From Marinobacterium mangrovicola (GTDB lineage Bacteria; Pseudomonadota; Gammaproteobacteria; Pseudomonadales; Balneatricaceae), in the NCBI RefSeq assembly GCF_004339595.1, contig NZ_SMFU01000010.1, positions 277,479 to 341,478 on the forward strand: DNA of 64,000 nucleotides. The letters are read 5' to 3'. The notes under the pieces are model-generated. The model was not told the origin of the DNA and made no database searches. It saw nothing but the letters and a program-made list of their open reading frames with translations. The position numbers and the translations under genes are program-made. Each line of letters opens with the position of its first letter. Positions within the stretch are counted from its first letter, which is position 1. Positions 45,947 through 54,431 of this stretch are shown piece by piece.

Positions 45947-47113
45947 GTGAGTGCAAAAAACTGGAGTTCAAGGGCCAGGGCAATCGATTCATTCAAGGTG
46001 ATGGATCTGCTCAAGCGTGCGCGTGAACTGGATGACCAGGGCTTTGATGTGGTCCACATGGAAGCCGGAGAACCCGATTTCAGTGCCGCGCCGCTGGTCA
46101 AGGCAGCGGCTAATCAGCTGATTGAAGCAGGCAGTATCCAGTACACCCCCGCGGGCGGAATCGCGCCGCTACGCCAGCGCATCGCGCAGTTTTATGCCGA
46201 GCGTTATGGCGTACATATCGGTCCCGAGCGTGTGCTGGTGACACCGGGGGCATCCGGAGGGCTGCTGCTGGCATTCACGCTGCTGGCGGAGAAAGACAGC
46301 AGCTTTATGATGGCTGACCCAGGTTACCCCTGTAATCCGCAGTTTCTGCGCCTGGTTGAAGCGCGGGCGCAGCGGGTGAGGGTGGATGCATCGACCAACT
46401 TCCAGCTCACCGCCGAGTTGGTGCGCCAACACTGGCAAAAGGATACGGCCGGCGTCCTGCTGGCGTCACCGGCAAACCCCACCGGATCGGTGGTGCCGCC
46501 GGATGAGATGGCCAAGATCGCCGCGGTGGTGCGTGAGCTGGGTGGCGAGCTGATCGTCGATGAGCTCTATCACGGCCTCACCTACGGTTTTGATGCCGAG
46601 ACCGCACTGGCGCTGGACTCCGACGTGATCGTCATGAACAGCTTCTCGAAGTATTTCGGCATGACCGGCTGGCGGCTGGGCTGGCTGGTGGGGCCCGCAG
46701 ATGCGGTGGCGGAGATGGAGAAGGTGGCGCAGAATCTGTTTATCTCGCCGCCCACCATCTCCCAGCATGCGGCCCTGGCCTGTTTCGAGCCGGAGTCGAT
46801 TGAGCTGTTCGAGCAGCGCCGCGCCGAGTTTGGCAAGCGACGGGATCTGCTCGTGTCCGGTCTGCGTGAGCTGGGTTTCGGTATCGCGCGACCGCCGGAA
46901 GGGGCGTTTTATGTCTACGCCGATGCCAGTCACCTTACCGATAACAGCTTCGACTGGTGTTGGTCGCTGCTGGAGGAGGATAAGGTGGCGGCAACACCCG
47001 GTGCGGATTTCTCCCGTTTCGATGCGGAGTGTTACGTGCGCTTCTCCTACACCACCGGGCTGGATCGGATCGAGCTGGCGCTGGAGAGGTTGGCGAAGCG
47101 CGGCGCCCGTTAA
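45947..47113 (+). CDS. Class I/II pyridoxal-phosphate aminotransferase
   Basis: A 388-residue fold-type I aminotransferase of the AspC-like subgroup. It carries the substrate loop MEAGEPDF, the NPTG motif (SPANPTGSVV), the internal aldimine lysine K235 in NSFSKYFGMTGWRLGW and the final Arg region YVRFSYTTG. The amino-acid substrate cannot be predicted. GTG 45947 is the start: GGAGGA is 6 bases upstream and the family begins here; the frame stays open to 45842. A TATACT at 45914-45919 may be its -10. An aminotransferase also flanks dksA in Pseudomonas. Its stop overlaps that of the convergent Rieske gene by 3 bases. Confidence 0.9.
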   Translation: MSAKNWSSRARAIDSFKVMDLLKRARELDDQGFDVVHMEAGEPDFSAAPLVKAAANQLIEAGSIQYTPAGGIAPLRQRIAQFYAERYGVHIGPERVLVTPGASGGLLLAFTLLAEKDSSFMMADPGYPCNPQFLRLVEARAQRVRVDASTNFQLTAELVRQHWQKDTAGVLLASPANPTGSVVPPDEMAKIAAVVRELGGELIVDELYHGLTYGFDAETALALDSDVIVMNSFSKYFGMTGWRLGWLVGPADAVAEMEKVAQNLFISPPTISQHAALACFEPESIELFEQRRAEFGKRRDLLVSGLRELGFGIARPPEGAFYVYADASHLTDNSFDWCWSLLEEDKVAATPGADFSRFDAECYVRFSYTTGLDRIELALERLAKRGAR

Positions 47114-47439
47114 AAGTCGACGAGCACTTTTCCCTCTTCAACCCGGCAGCGCAGCTGATCCAGCTTCTCGCCGGGGCAGGGGCCGGCGATGCACTCGCCC
47201 TCATCGATGGTGAACAACGCGCCATGGGTGGCACACTGGATGTACTGTTTTTCGTAGTCGAGAAACTGGTCCGGCTGCCACTCCAGGCGGATGCCGCGAT
47301 GGGGGCAGTTGTTGCGGTAGGCGAATACCTGCTCGCCACGGCGGATCAGCAGCAGCGCGTCGAGTTCGATATCGAAACCGCGGCCCTCGCCGTCCGGCAG
47401 ATCGTCCAGCTTGCAGATCTCCTGCATCGGGTTTTCCAT
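47110..47439 (-). CDS. Rieske [2Fe-2S] protein
   Basis: A 109-residue stand-alone Rieske domain. The cluster ligands are C45 and H47 (NNCPHRG) and C69 and H72 (QCATHG). It resembles small ferredoxin-like subunits of the NirD/dioxygenase-ferredoxin type, but no partner oxygenase or reductase lies nearby, so its redox partner is unknown. The gene is convergent with the aminotransferase. Confidence 0.88.
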   Translation of the reverse strand: MENPMQEICKLDDLPDGEGRGFDIELDALLLIRRGEQVFAYRNNCPHRGIRLEWQPDQFLDYEKQYIQCATHGALFTIDEGECIAGPCPGEKLDQLRCRVEEGKVLVDF

Positions 47440-47515
47440 TCGTTGGTTTTGGTAAAGTGTCGTTACTAAGGATGCTCTTATTCAGGGCACTGATTTTACG
47501 GCGGGAGAGATCGAT

Positions 47516-48532
47516 TTGCCCAGTATTAGCCGGTCCCCGGTTTTATTCAGACTGGTATTGCTGCTGGCGCTGGTTGTGCTCGGTGCTGCCAGCCTCAACT
47601 ACGGTGCGCTGCAGCTGGATCATACAGCCTGGCTGACGCCGGACAGCGACCAGGGGCGAGTGCTGTATCAGTTACGCCTGCCCAGACTGCTGCTGACGCT
47701 GTTTGCCGGCGCATTGCTGGCAGCCACCGGCGCCGCAGCTCAGTCACTGTTTCGCAATCCACTGGCGGATCCCTCGTTGATTGGCGTATCCGCCGGCGCG
47801 GCACTGGCCGTAGTGACCCTGATGGTATTTGCCGGCGGCTGGCTGGTGCAGCATCGCTTTGCCGAGTTTGCTATGCCGTTGACCGCGTTTATGGGCGGGC
47901 TGGCGTCTACCTGGCTGGTGATGCGGCTGTCACGATCCCTCGCGGGGGTATCGGTGACTACGCTGCTGCTCACTGGTATGGCGATCAACGCCATCGCCAT
48001 GGCGGGTATCGGTGCCCTCAAGTATCTCTCCGATGAGCTGACACTGCGCCAGGCCAGTTTCTGGCTGATGGGTAATTTCAGCGTACAGGGCTGGATGCCG
48101 GTGATCGTGCTGACCTGCGTGGCTTTTCCGGTGTTGTTGCTGTTGGCACGAGAGGGGCGCGAGCTGAACCTGTTGCTGCTCGGCGTTTCCCAGGCTCAGC
48201 TGTTGGGTGTGGACGTTGCCAAACTGCAGCGCCGCCTGGTGGTGCTCTGTGCGCTGGGCGTTGGCTCCGTGGTGGCTTTCGGTGGTCTGATCAGCTTTGT
48301 GGGCCTGATTGTGCCGCACCTGGTGCGATTGCTCAGTGGGCCGGATAACCGTCACCTGCTGCCGCACTCGGCGCTGTTAGGGGCATTTTTCCTCAGTCTC
48401 GCGGATCTGCTGTCGCGCATGCTGGCCAGCCCTGCGGAACTACCAATCGGTATTCTGACTGCCCTGGTAGGCGGCCCCTTCTTCCTGTTTGTACTGCTCT
48501 ACCGGATGCGGCGCGGAGGTGGTTATGCTTGA
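47516..48532 (+). CDS. FecCD/BtuC-type ABC transporter permease
   Basis: A 338-residue inner-membrane permease with about ten hydrophobic helices, of the family that imports heme, siderophores or cobalamin. Signatures: GAALAATGAAAQSLFRNPLADPSLIGVSAGA (quoted as the region 72-100), the coupling segment LGVSQAQLLGVDVAKLQ, FVGLIVPHLVRLL and PAELPIGILTALVGGPFF. The start is TTG 47516 with GGGAG 8 bases upstream. The ATPase gene overlaps it by 8 bases. No periplasmic binding protein or TonB-dependent receptor is encoded next to it. Confidence 0.9.
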   Translation: MPSISRSPVLFRLVLLLALVVLGAASLNYGALQLDHTAWLTPDSDQGRVLYQLRLPRLLLTLFAGALLAATGAAAQSLFRNPLADPSLIGVSAGAALAVVTLMVFAGGWLVQHRFAEFAMPLTAFMGGLASTWLVMRLSRSLAGVSVTTLLLTGMAINAIAMAGIGALKYLSDELTLRQASFWLMGNFSVQGWMPVIVLTCVAFPVLLLLAREGRELNLLLLGVSQAQLLGVDVAKLQRRLVVLCALGVGSVVAFGGLISFVGLIVPHLVRLLSGPDNRHLLPHSALLGAFFLSLADLLSRMLASPAELPIGILTALVGGPFFLFVLLYRMRRGGGYA

Positions 48533-49292
48533 AGCGCGCTCACTGGCCTTTGAGGGCGGCGGTTCGCGGCGTATTCAGCCGCTGCAGCTGGAACTGGCGG
48601 GTGGTCAGATCCACGTGGCGCTGGGGCCAAACGGGTCTGGAAAATCGACGTTGCTGGCGCTACTCAGTGGCTTGCTGGAGCCCGGCTCCGGAGAGGTGCT
48701 GCTGCGGGGGCGTAACCTGCATCGATACTCTCTTGCCGAGCGTGCCCGCCATCTGGCGGTGATGTTGCAGAGCCAGCCGTTGGATTTCGCCTTCCCGGTG
48801 CGGGAGGTGATCGCCATGGGCGGTTATCCACTGGATCTGAGCCTTCCGGAGCTGGATCAACGTATCGAACAGCTGGCAAGGGGGCTGGATATCGCTCATC
48901 TGTTGGAACGCAGCTATTTGAGCCTCTCCGGTGGCGAGGCGCAGCGGGTTCAATTGGCACGGGTGCTGGCACAGCGGGGGCGGGAGCCTTCGGTGATTAT
49001 GCTGGATGAGCCGCTGACGGCGCTGGATCTCAAACATCAGCACCAGGCACTGATGCTGTTGCAGCAGTTGGCCGTCGAAGGGCATTCGATTTTTATCGTG
49101 CTGCATGATCTTAATCTGGCAGCCTGCTATGCCGATCATGTTCTGCTGATGCGTGAGGGCGACCTGGTGGCGCAGGGGCAGTGCGGCGAGGTGATGACCG
49201 CCGAGACCCTGTCCGCGCTCTATGACGTGCGTATCGAACGCTACGAATCATCCGGCGGACAGGCTCTTTTCAGCAGTGCAGGCGGTCGTTAG
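48525..49292 (+). CDS. Heme-type (HmuV-like) ABC transporter ATP-binding protein
   Basis: A 255-residue ATPase. Walker A is GPNGSGKST, the signature LSGGEAQR, Walker B VIMLDEPL, and the switch histidine HDLNLAA. The Q-loop region LQSQPLDFAFPVREVIAMG resembles HmuV, so heme import is the best guess, with cobalamin or siderophore as alternatives. ATG 48525 has GGAGG upstream and overlaps the permease gene by 8 bases. The stop overlaps the convergent kinase gene by 4 bases. Confidence 0.9.
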   Translation: MLEARSLAFEGGGSRRIQPLQLELAGGQIHVALGPNGSGKSTLLALLSGLLEPGSGEVLLRGRNLHRYSLAERARHLAVMLQSQPLDFAFPVREVIAMGGYPLDLSLPELDQRIEQLARGLDIAHLLERSYLSLSGGEAQRVQLARVLAQRGREPSVIMLDEPLTALDLKHQHQALMLLQQLAVEGHSIFIVLHDLNLAACYADHVLLMREGDLVAQGQCGEVMTAETLSALYDVRIERYESSGGQALFSSAGGR

Positions 49293-50824
49293 TCTTCCAA
49301 CAGTTTCTGGCCGCGCAGCTGGGCCAGCAGCTGCTCGATCGCTTCGTCATCACGGGTATCCACATCCAGAGTGACCAGGCTCTCTTCAGCGGTGATCGGG
49401 TGCAGCAGCTCCTGCTGGCGCAGCATCACCTCCACATCGGCATCGGAGGGATCGGTGCCCTCTTCAGCACGCCGCTTCAGCCTTGCCTCGATCAGGTTCT
49501 GGTCACAGTGGCAGCTGATAATTCTCACATCCACCTGCTCTTTTGCCGCCATCTGGCGGAACAGATTGCGGCCGCGTAGACGGATAAAGGTGGCGTCCAC
49601 CACCACGCTGATCCCTGCACGCAGCATGGCGCGAGTGCTGTCCAGCAGGTGGTTGAAAGTGCGCAGATTCATGTCGGAGCCATACAGCTCCAGCTGCTGG
49701 CTGCGCGATGCCTCGCGATAGATCCGCTTGCGCTCCACATCGGAACGGATGCGGATGGCGCCCATCGCCTCGAACAGACGCTTGCTGAGATAGCTTTTAC
49801 CGCTGCCGCTGACGCCGTGCATCAGCAGCAGGAACGGCGGCTTGGGAGTGCAGTAGCGCTCGGTCAGATGCAGGTAATGACGGAAGGCATCGATATCCGG
49901 GTGATCGCCCAGCATGGCGACCTTGGCACGCACCATGGAACGATAGGCCTTGTAAAAATCGAGTAGCACCAGGCCGTCATAATCGCCGGTTAATTCCAGG
50001 TAGCGGTTCAGACAACGGTTAGCCCAGCGGAACTGTCCGTTCGCTTCCAGGTCCATGAGCAGGAACGCCAGGTCACAGATGGTGTCTATCCAGCGGAACT
50101 GCAGGTTGAACTCGATGCAGTCGAACAGGCGCAGGTGGCCCTGATACAGGGTGACATTGCCCAGGTGCAGATCGCCGTGGCACTCGCGGATATGCCCCTG
50201 GCGCTTGCGAGCGGCGAGGGTGTCCTTGAGGGCTTCAAAGCGTTGCCGGGTGAAGTTTTCCAGTTTCTCCAGCAGTGCGATGTCATCCGCGGAGAGCTTG
50301 GAATGGTCCAGATGCGCGTAGTTATCGAAGACGGCGCCGGCGATCGCATCCGCCTCGCCCCAGGGGCTGTCCTGACCGACGATGGGAATACGCTGGTGGA
50401 AATCGGCAATCTGGGCCGCGAGGACATCGATCCATTCGGCCTGGAACTGATGCCGTTGCAGCAGCTGGTCCAGGCGCTGGCCGGACTCGAACTGGCGCAT
50501 GCGCACGGCGTACTCGATCGGCGCGGAAGCGTCGCCCAGCAGGGGGGCGGATTCGGTGCCGCTGATCGGCACGACGGCCTCGTAGATATCGGGTGCCAGA
50601 CGCTGGTTCAGGCGCAGTTCTTCCTCGCAGCAGAAGCGTCTCTGCTCGAGTGTGGTGAAATCGAGAAACCCGAAATTGACCGGCTTCTTGATCTTGTACG
50701 CGTAGTCGCTGGTGAGCAGTAGCCAGGAGATATGAGTCTCTATCACCTCGATCTCTGAGACGGGGTGGGGGTAGTGCTCCGGCAGGCGCAAGCGTTCGAT
50801 CAGTTCTGGTACCATGGCGCGCAT
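49289..50824 (-). CDS. APH-like kinase fused to P-loop ATPase (zeta/AAA_33)
   Basis: A 511-residue two-domain protein, of a type often called bifunctional aminoglycoside phosphotransferase/ATP-binding protein. The N-terminal kinase-like half has HGDLHLGN (from H216) and a following DCIEFN in the place of the metal-binding Asp loop. The C-terminal half has a P-loop GVSGSGKS (337-344) and a lid with RSDVERKRIY, like small-molecule or toxin-type kinases. No aminoglycoside substrate is implied by the fold alone and I cannot name one. It is divergent from mrcB, with only 33 bases between the start codons. Confidence 0.8.
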   Translation of the reverse strand: MRAMVPELIERLRLPEHYPHPVSEIEVIETHISWLLLTSDYAYKIKKPVNFGFLDFTTLEQRRFCCEEELRLNQRLAPDIYEAVVPISGTESAPLLGDASAPIEYAVRMRQFESGQRLDQLLQRHQFQAEWIDVLAAQIADFHQRIPIVGQDSPWGEADAIAGAVFDNYAHLDHSKLSADDIALLEKLENFTRQRFEALKDTLAARKRQGHIRECHGDLHLGNVTLYQGHLRLFDCIEFNLQFRWIDTICDLAFLLMDLEANGQFRWANRCLNRYLELTGDYDGLVLLDFYKAYRSMVRAKVAMLGDHPDIDAFRHYLHLTERYCTPKPPFLLLMHGVSGSGKSYLSKRLFEAMGAIRIRSDVERKRIYREASRSQQLELYGSDMNLRTFNHLLDSTRAMLRAGISVVVDATFIRLRGRNLFRQMAAKEQVDVRIISCHCDQNLIEARLKRRAEEGTDPSDADVEVMLRQQELLHPITAEESLVTLDVDTRDDEAIEQLLAQLRGQKLLED

Positions 50825-50857
50825 TCAGTCGATAAAGCTCCGGATTATACTGACACG

Positions 50858-53188
50858 ATGAGTAAAAAGAGAAATAGCCGCAAGCCCGCACGGGGTCGAA
50901 AGGCCTCACGCTCCTGGTTCAGAAAGCTGCTTGGGCTCCTGCTCAAGCTGGCGCTGGTGCTCTCGGTGGTTGCTGCAGCGGGGCTGGTTTATCTCGATGC
51001 CCAGGTGCGGGAAAAGTTTGAAGGCAAGCGCTGGGCGCTGCCGGCCAAGGTCTATGCCAGGCCGTTGGAACTATACCCGGGCCAGGCGCTGACCGCCGAT
51101 GATTTCAAAATCGAGCTGCAGGCGCTGGGCTATCGCTCCGTCTCCTCGGCGAGCCGTCCCGGTACCGTGCATTGGTCCGGTAACTCCGCCCGTATCGTGA
51201 CCCGTAGCTTCCCCTTCCCGGATGGTGTTGAAGCTTCCCGTACACTGCAACTGGATTTCGGCTCAGGCGGTTTGCAACGTCTGCGTGACGGCGGTGGTGG
51301 TTCACTATCGCTGGTGCGGATGGAGCCGATGATGATCGGTGGTATCTATCCCAAGGATAACGAAGACCGTGACCTGATCCGCCTGGAGGATGCTCCGCCG
51401 TCACTTCCCGCTGCGTTGATCGCTGTGGAAGACCGGGATTACTACGACCATTTTGGTATCTCCCTGCGCGGTATCGCCCGTGCCATGTGGGTGAATGCGC
51501 GCGCCGGCCGCTTTGTGCAGGGGGGCAGTACGCTAACCCAGCAGTTGATCAAGAACTTTTACCTGACGGCGGATCGTACGCTGGCGCGTAAGCTGCTTGA
51601 GATGCCGATGGCAGTGCTGCTTGATCTGCATTACGACAAGGAAGAGATTCTTGAAGCCTACCTGAACGAGGTTTACCTGGGGCAATCCGGTGCCCGGGCG
51701 ATTCATGGCTTCGGTATGGGTAGTCGTTACTACTTCGGCCGCCCCGTCGGCGAACTGTCACTGGCGCAGTCTGCGCTGCTGGCCGGGCTGGTCAAAGGGC
51801 CGTCCTACTTTGATCCCCGCCGTCATCCAGAGCGCGCGCTGGAGCGCCGTAATCTGGTGCTGCGCCTGATGAAAGATCAGGAGAAGATCGATGAAGAGCA
51901 ATATCAGGCAGCCGTTGATGAACCGCTTGGCGTGGTAGCGCAAGGTGGTCTGCGCAAGGGCGCTTATCCCGCTTACCTGGATCTGGTGAAGCGTCAGCTG
52001 CAGGAGGAGTACCGCGATGAAGACCTGAGCTCTGAGGGGCTGCGTGTATTCACTGCGCTGGACCCGCTGGTGCAGTCCCGCGCCGAGCGTGCTCAGCAGG
52101 ACTGGCTGAAGAAACTGGAAAGTGGTTACAACCTGCCCGCCAATGAGCTGGAAAGCAGCATGGTGGTGGCCGACCCGCAGACCGGTGAAATTCTCTCCGT
52201 GATCGGTGGTCGTAACAGCAGTTACGAGGGTTTCAACCGCGCCCTGGATGCGCTGCGTCCGGTGGGTTCTCTGGTCAAACCTGCGGTTTACCTGACGGCG
52301 CTGGAGCAAGGCTATACCTTGGCTTCGCAGATCGAGGATGAAGCCTTCGACCTGGAACTGCCCAACGGTGATATCTGGTCGCCGGATAACTTTGATCATA
52401 AGAGCCACGGTGATGTGGCACTGCACTATGCGCTGTCGCGCTCCTACAACCAGGCCACCGCCAAACTCGGTCTGGATATCGGTGTGGAGAAGGTGGTCGA
52501 TATGCTGGAACGCCTCGGTGTCGATAGGGAGCTGAAACCCTATCCGTCGCTGCTGCTCGGCGCCCAGGCACTGTCGCCACTGGAGGTGGCCGGTGTCTAC
52601 CAGACCATCGCAGCCAACGGTTTCCGCGTGCCTTTGCGGGCGATCCGCTCGGTTACCGATGCCGAGGGTGAGGAGCTATCACGGTATCCGTTCAAACTGC
52701 GTCAGCAGGTCGACCCCCGACTGGTGCACCTGATTCAGTACGCCATGCAGGAGGTCGCGCGAGAGGGGACTGCCCGCTATTCCTACTCGGTGCTGCCGAA
52801 CAACCTGAATATCGCCGGTAAGACCGGCACATCCAACGGTCAGCGCGACAGCTGGTTTGCCGGATTTACCGGTAATCGACTTGCGGTTGTCTGGGTGGGA
52901 CGCGATGATAATGCCACTCTGCCGTTTACCGGTTCCGGTGGCGCCCTGCGTGTCTGGACCGATTTTATGCGGCGAGAACACCCCGAACCGTTTTATGCTT
53001 CGCGCCCCGAGGGGGTGGAGTATGCCTGGATCGACGAGGCGACAGGTCTACAGTCGGACAAGCGTTGTGAAGGCTCGCAGCAGTTGCCTTTCCTGGCCGG
53101 CACGGAGCCGCAGGATAGTGTCGATTGTGGGCAGCGACGGTCGAGGTCAAATAACCCACTGGACTGGTTCCGTGGTTGGTTTCAATGA
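50858..53188 (+). CDS. mrcB: Penicillin-binding protein 1B
   Basis: A 776-residue bifunctional peptidoglycan synthase. A basic cytoplasmic tail is followed by one membrane helix (about 24-46), a UB2H domain (about 55-150), a GT51 glycosyltransferase with catalytic E191 in VEDRDYYDHFGI and GGSTLTQQLIKNFYL, and a transpeptidase with S471 in GSLVKP, SYN, and K655 in KTGTSN. ATG 50858 is used; upstream there is no ribosome site, and a TATACT at 50846-50851 would start transcription almost on the ATG, so the message could be leaderless. The next gene encodes a lipoprotein that probably activates it. Confidence 0.95.
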   Translation: MSKKRNSRKPARGRKASRSWFRKLLGLLLKLALVLSVVAAAGLVYLDAQVREKFEGKRWALPAKVYARPLELYPGQALTADDFKIELQALGYRSVSSASRPGTVHWSGNSARIVTRSFPFPDGVEASRTLQLDFGSGGLQRLRDGGGGSLSLVRMEPMMIGGIYPKDNEDRDLIRLEDAPPSLPAALIAVEDRDYYDHFGISLRGIARAMWVNARAGRFVQGGSTLTQQLIKNFYLTADRTLARKLLEMPMAVLLDLHYDKEEILEAYLNEVYLGQSGARAIHGFGMGSRYYFGRPVGELSLAQSALLAGLVKGPSYFDPRRHPERALERRNLVLRLMKDQEKIDEEQYQAAVDEPLGVVAQGGLRKGAYPAYLDLVKRQLQEEYRDEDLSSEGLRVFTALDPLVQSRAERAQQDWLKKLESGYNLPANELESSMVVADPQTGEILSVIGGRNSSYEGFNRALDALRPVGSLVKPAVYLTALEQGYTLASQIEDEAFDLELPNGDIWSPDNFDHKSHGDVALHYALSRSYNQATAKLGLDIGVEKVVDMLERLGVDRELKPYPSLLLGAQALSPLEVAGVYQTIAANGFRVPLRAIRSVTDAEGEELSRYPFKLRQQVDPRLVHLIQYAMQEVAREGTARYSYSVLPNNLNIAGKTGTSNGQRDSWFAGFTGNRLAVVWVGRDDNATLPFTGSGGALRVWTDFMRREHPEPFYASRPEGVEYAWIDEATGLQSDKRCEGSQQLPFLAGTEPQDSVDCGQRRSRSNNPLDWFRGWFQ

Positions 53189-53214
53189 CACCGATATCAA
53201 TTGAAGGCTAGATT

Positions 53215-53802
53215 ATGAAAAAAATCGTCCCTGCGCTGGGATTGGCGCTTCTGCTGGCGGGCTGTGCAGGCCCAAACCCATACCGGGCACCGGTGGAAGA
53301 TCGCAGTGAAAGCCAGTCCAGCACCACGCCACCTCCGCCGGGCAGTGTGCAGTCGGTGGATCCAAGCCCAGGGGTGACGGTTCAGCCTATCGATGAAATG
53401 CCGGTTTTCCGGCAGCAGCGTGAGGAAGTGCCAGAGGAGAGTAGCAGCGTTGGTAGCATCCAGGATGCCGGTCAGAAGACTCGCAACGCCGCCGTGGTAG
53501 CACTGCTGGATACCGCGCAGCAGGAGACCCAGGGCGGTGATCTGCGTGCGGCGCAGAATCGCCTGGAGCGAGCCCTGCGTATCGCACCGCGTGATCCCCA
53601 GGTGTATTACCAGTTGGCGGATGTGCAGCGTCGTCTGGGTCAGTTTCTGCAGGCGGAGCAGGTCGCGCTGAAAGGTGTGAATGTGGCGTCTGGTCAGGCG
53701 CAGCAGCAGCGTCGCCTGTGGAGCCTGATTGCGCTGATCAGAAGCGACGCCGGCGACAGTGCCGGCGCCCGTGAAGCGCAGCAGAAAGCCAGCCGTTACT
53801 GA
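53215..53802 (+). CDS. lpoP: TPR lipoprotein, probable PBP1b activator (LpoP-like)
   Basis: A 195-residue lipoprotein. The signal peptide ends in the lipobox LLAGC with lipidated C17 and Ala at +2, predicting the outer membrane. A Ser/Pro/Gln-rich disordered linker (about 20-85) spans the periplasm. A C-terminal TPR-like pair (about 95-195; GDLRAAQNRLERALRIAPRDPQ, DAGDSAGAREAQQ) follows. It starts 26 bases after mrcB. In P. aeruginosa a lipoprotein of this build next to PBP1b, LpoP, activates that enzyme; the assignment is by architecture and position. Confidence 0.75.
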   Translation: MKKIVPALGLALLLAGCAGPNPYRAPVEDRSESQSSTTPPPPGSVQSVDPSPGVTVQPIDEMPVFRQQREEVPEESSSVGSIQDAGQKTRNAAVVALLDTAQQETQGGDLRAAQNRLERALRIAPRDPQVYYQLADVQRRLGQFLQAEQVALKGVNVASGQAQQQRRLWSLIALIRSDAGDSAGAREAQQKASRY

Positions 53803-54431
53803 GACGGCTGGTTCAGCAGACTGATCTCAAGACGCACTGCTGTGGTCAGCAGTGCGATTCCCATTGCGGCAAGCAGTGTTGCTGCGACCGGGTAGGCAGG
53901 GACCGGCAGCGCAGCGCTGCCGCTAAAGGCCAGCGCCGCGGCGACTGAAACCGCTGCAGCGGCGCTAAGCACTCGAGCCCTGGCAACGCTCAGGAACAGC
54001 GCACCACTCAATACACCAATCACCGAGGCGGCGCCGAGTACATTGGTATACTCCTCGCCATAACCTAGCTGTCGGTTCAGCTCGAACAGGGCAAAAAAGC
54101 CCAGCAGTAGCCTTCCCCACCCCGCAGCACTCCAGAACAGTCTTTTACCCAGCGCGTAGACCGCCACTGCCAGCATCGGCATACCTGCGTAGATACCCAG
54201 ATTGATGCCCAGACGTTTCAGCGTCTCCAGGTCGGTGCTGCCTTCCGGCAGCCAGGCGGCAATGACCGCCAGTGCCAGAAACAGAGAGCTCAGCGACCAG
54301 GTACCCAGCAACACAGAATGAGGCTTGTCGTTCTGCCGGGAACGGTAGGCCCAGATGGTACTGCCGCCGACGACCAGCAGCAGTACCAGTTCCGCGATCG
54401 ATGCTAGCGGGCTCGTTGCCTGGAAAGTCAC
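53796..54431 (-). CDS. Predicted multi-pass membrane protein of unknown function
   Basis: I do not recognise this protein. It has 211 residues and about seven hydrophobic segments ([109 protein letters not shown]). There is no signal for a known family. The start is a GTG that overlaps the hemL stop (GTGA), so it is translationally coupled to heme synthesis. Its 3' end overlaps the convergent lipoprotein gene by 7 bases. Coding is supported by the consistent hydrophobic pattern and coupling. Confidence 0.7.
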   Translation of the reverse strand: MTFQATSPLASIAELVLLLVVGGSTIWAYRSRQNDKPHSVLLGTWSLSSLFLALAVIAAWLPEGSTDLETLKRLGINLGIYAGMPMLAVAVYALGKRLFWSAAGWGRLLLGFFALFELNRQLGYGEEYTNVLGAASVIGVLSGALFLSVARARVLSAAAAVSVAAALAFSGSAALPVPAYPVAATLLAAMGIALLTTAVRLEISLLNQPSQ

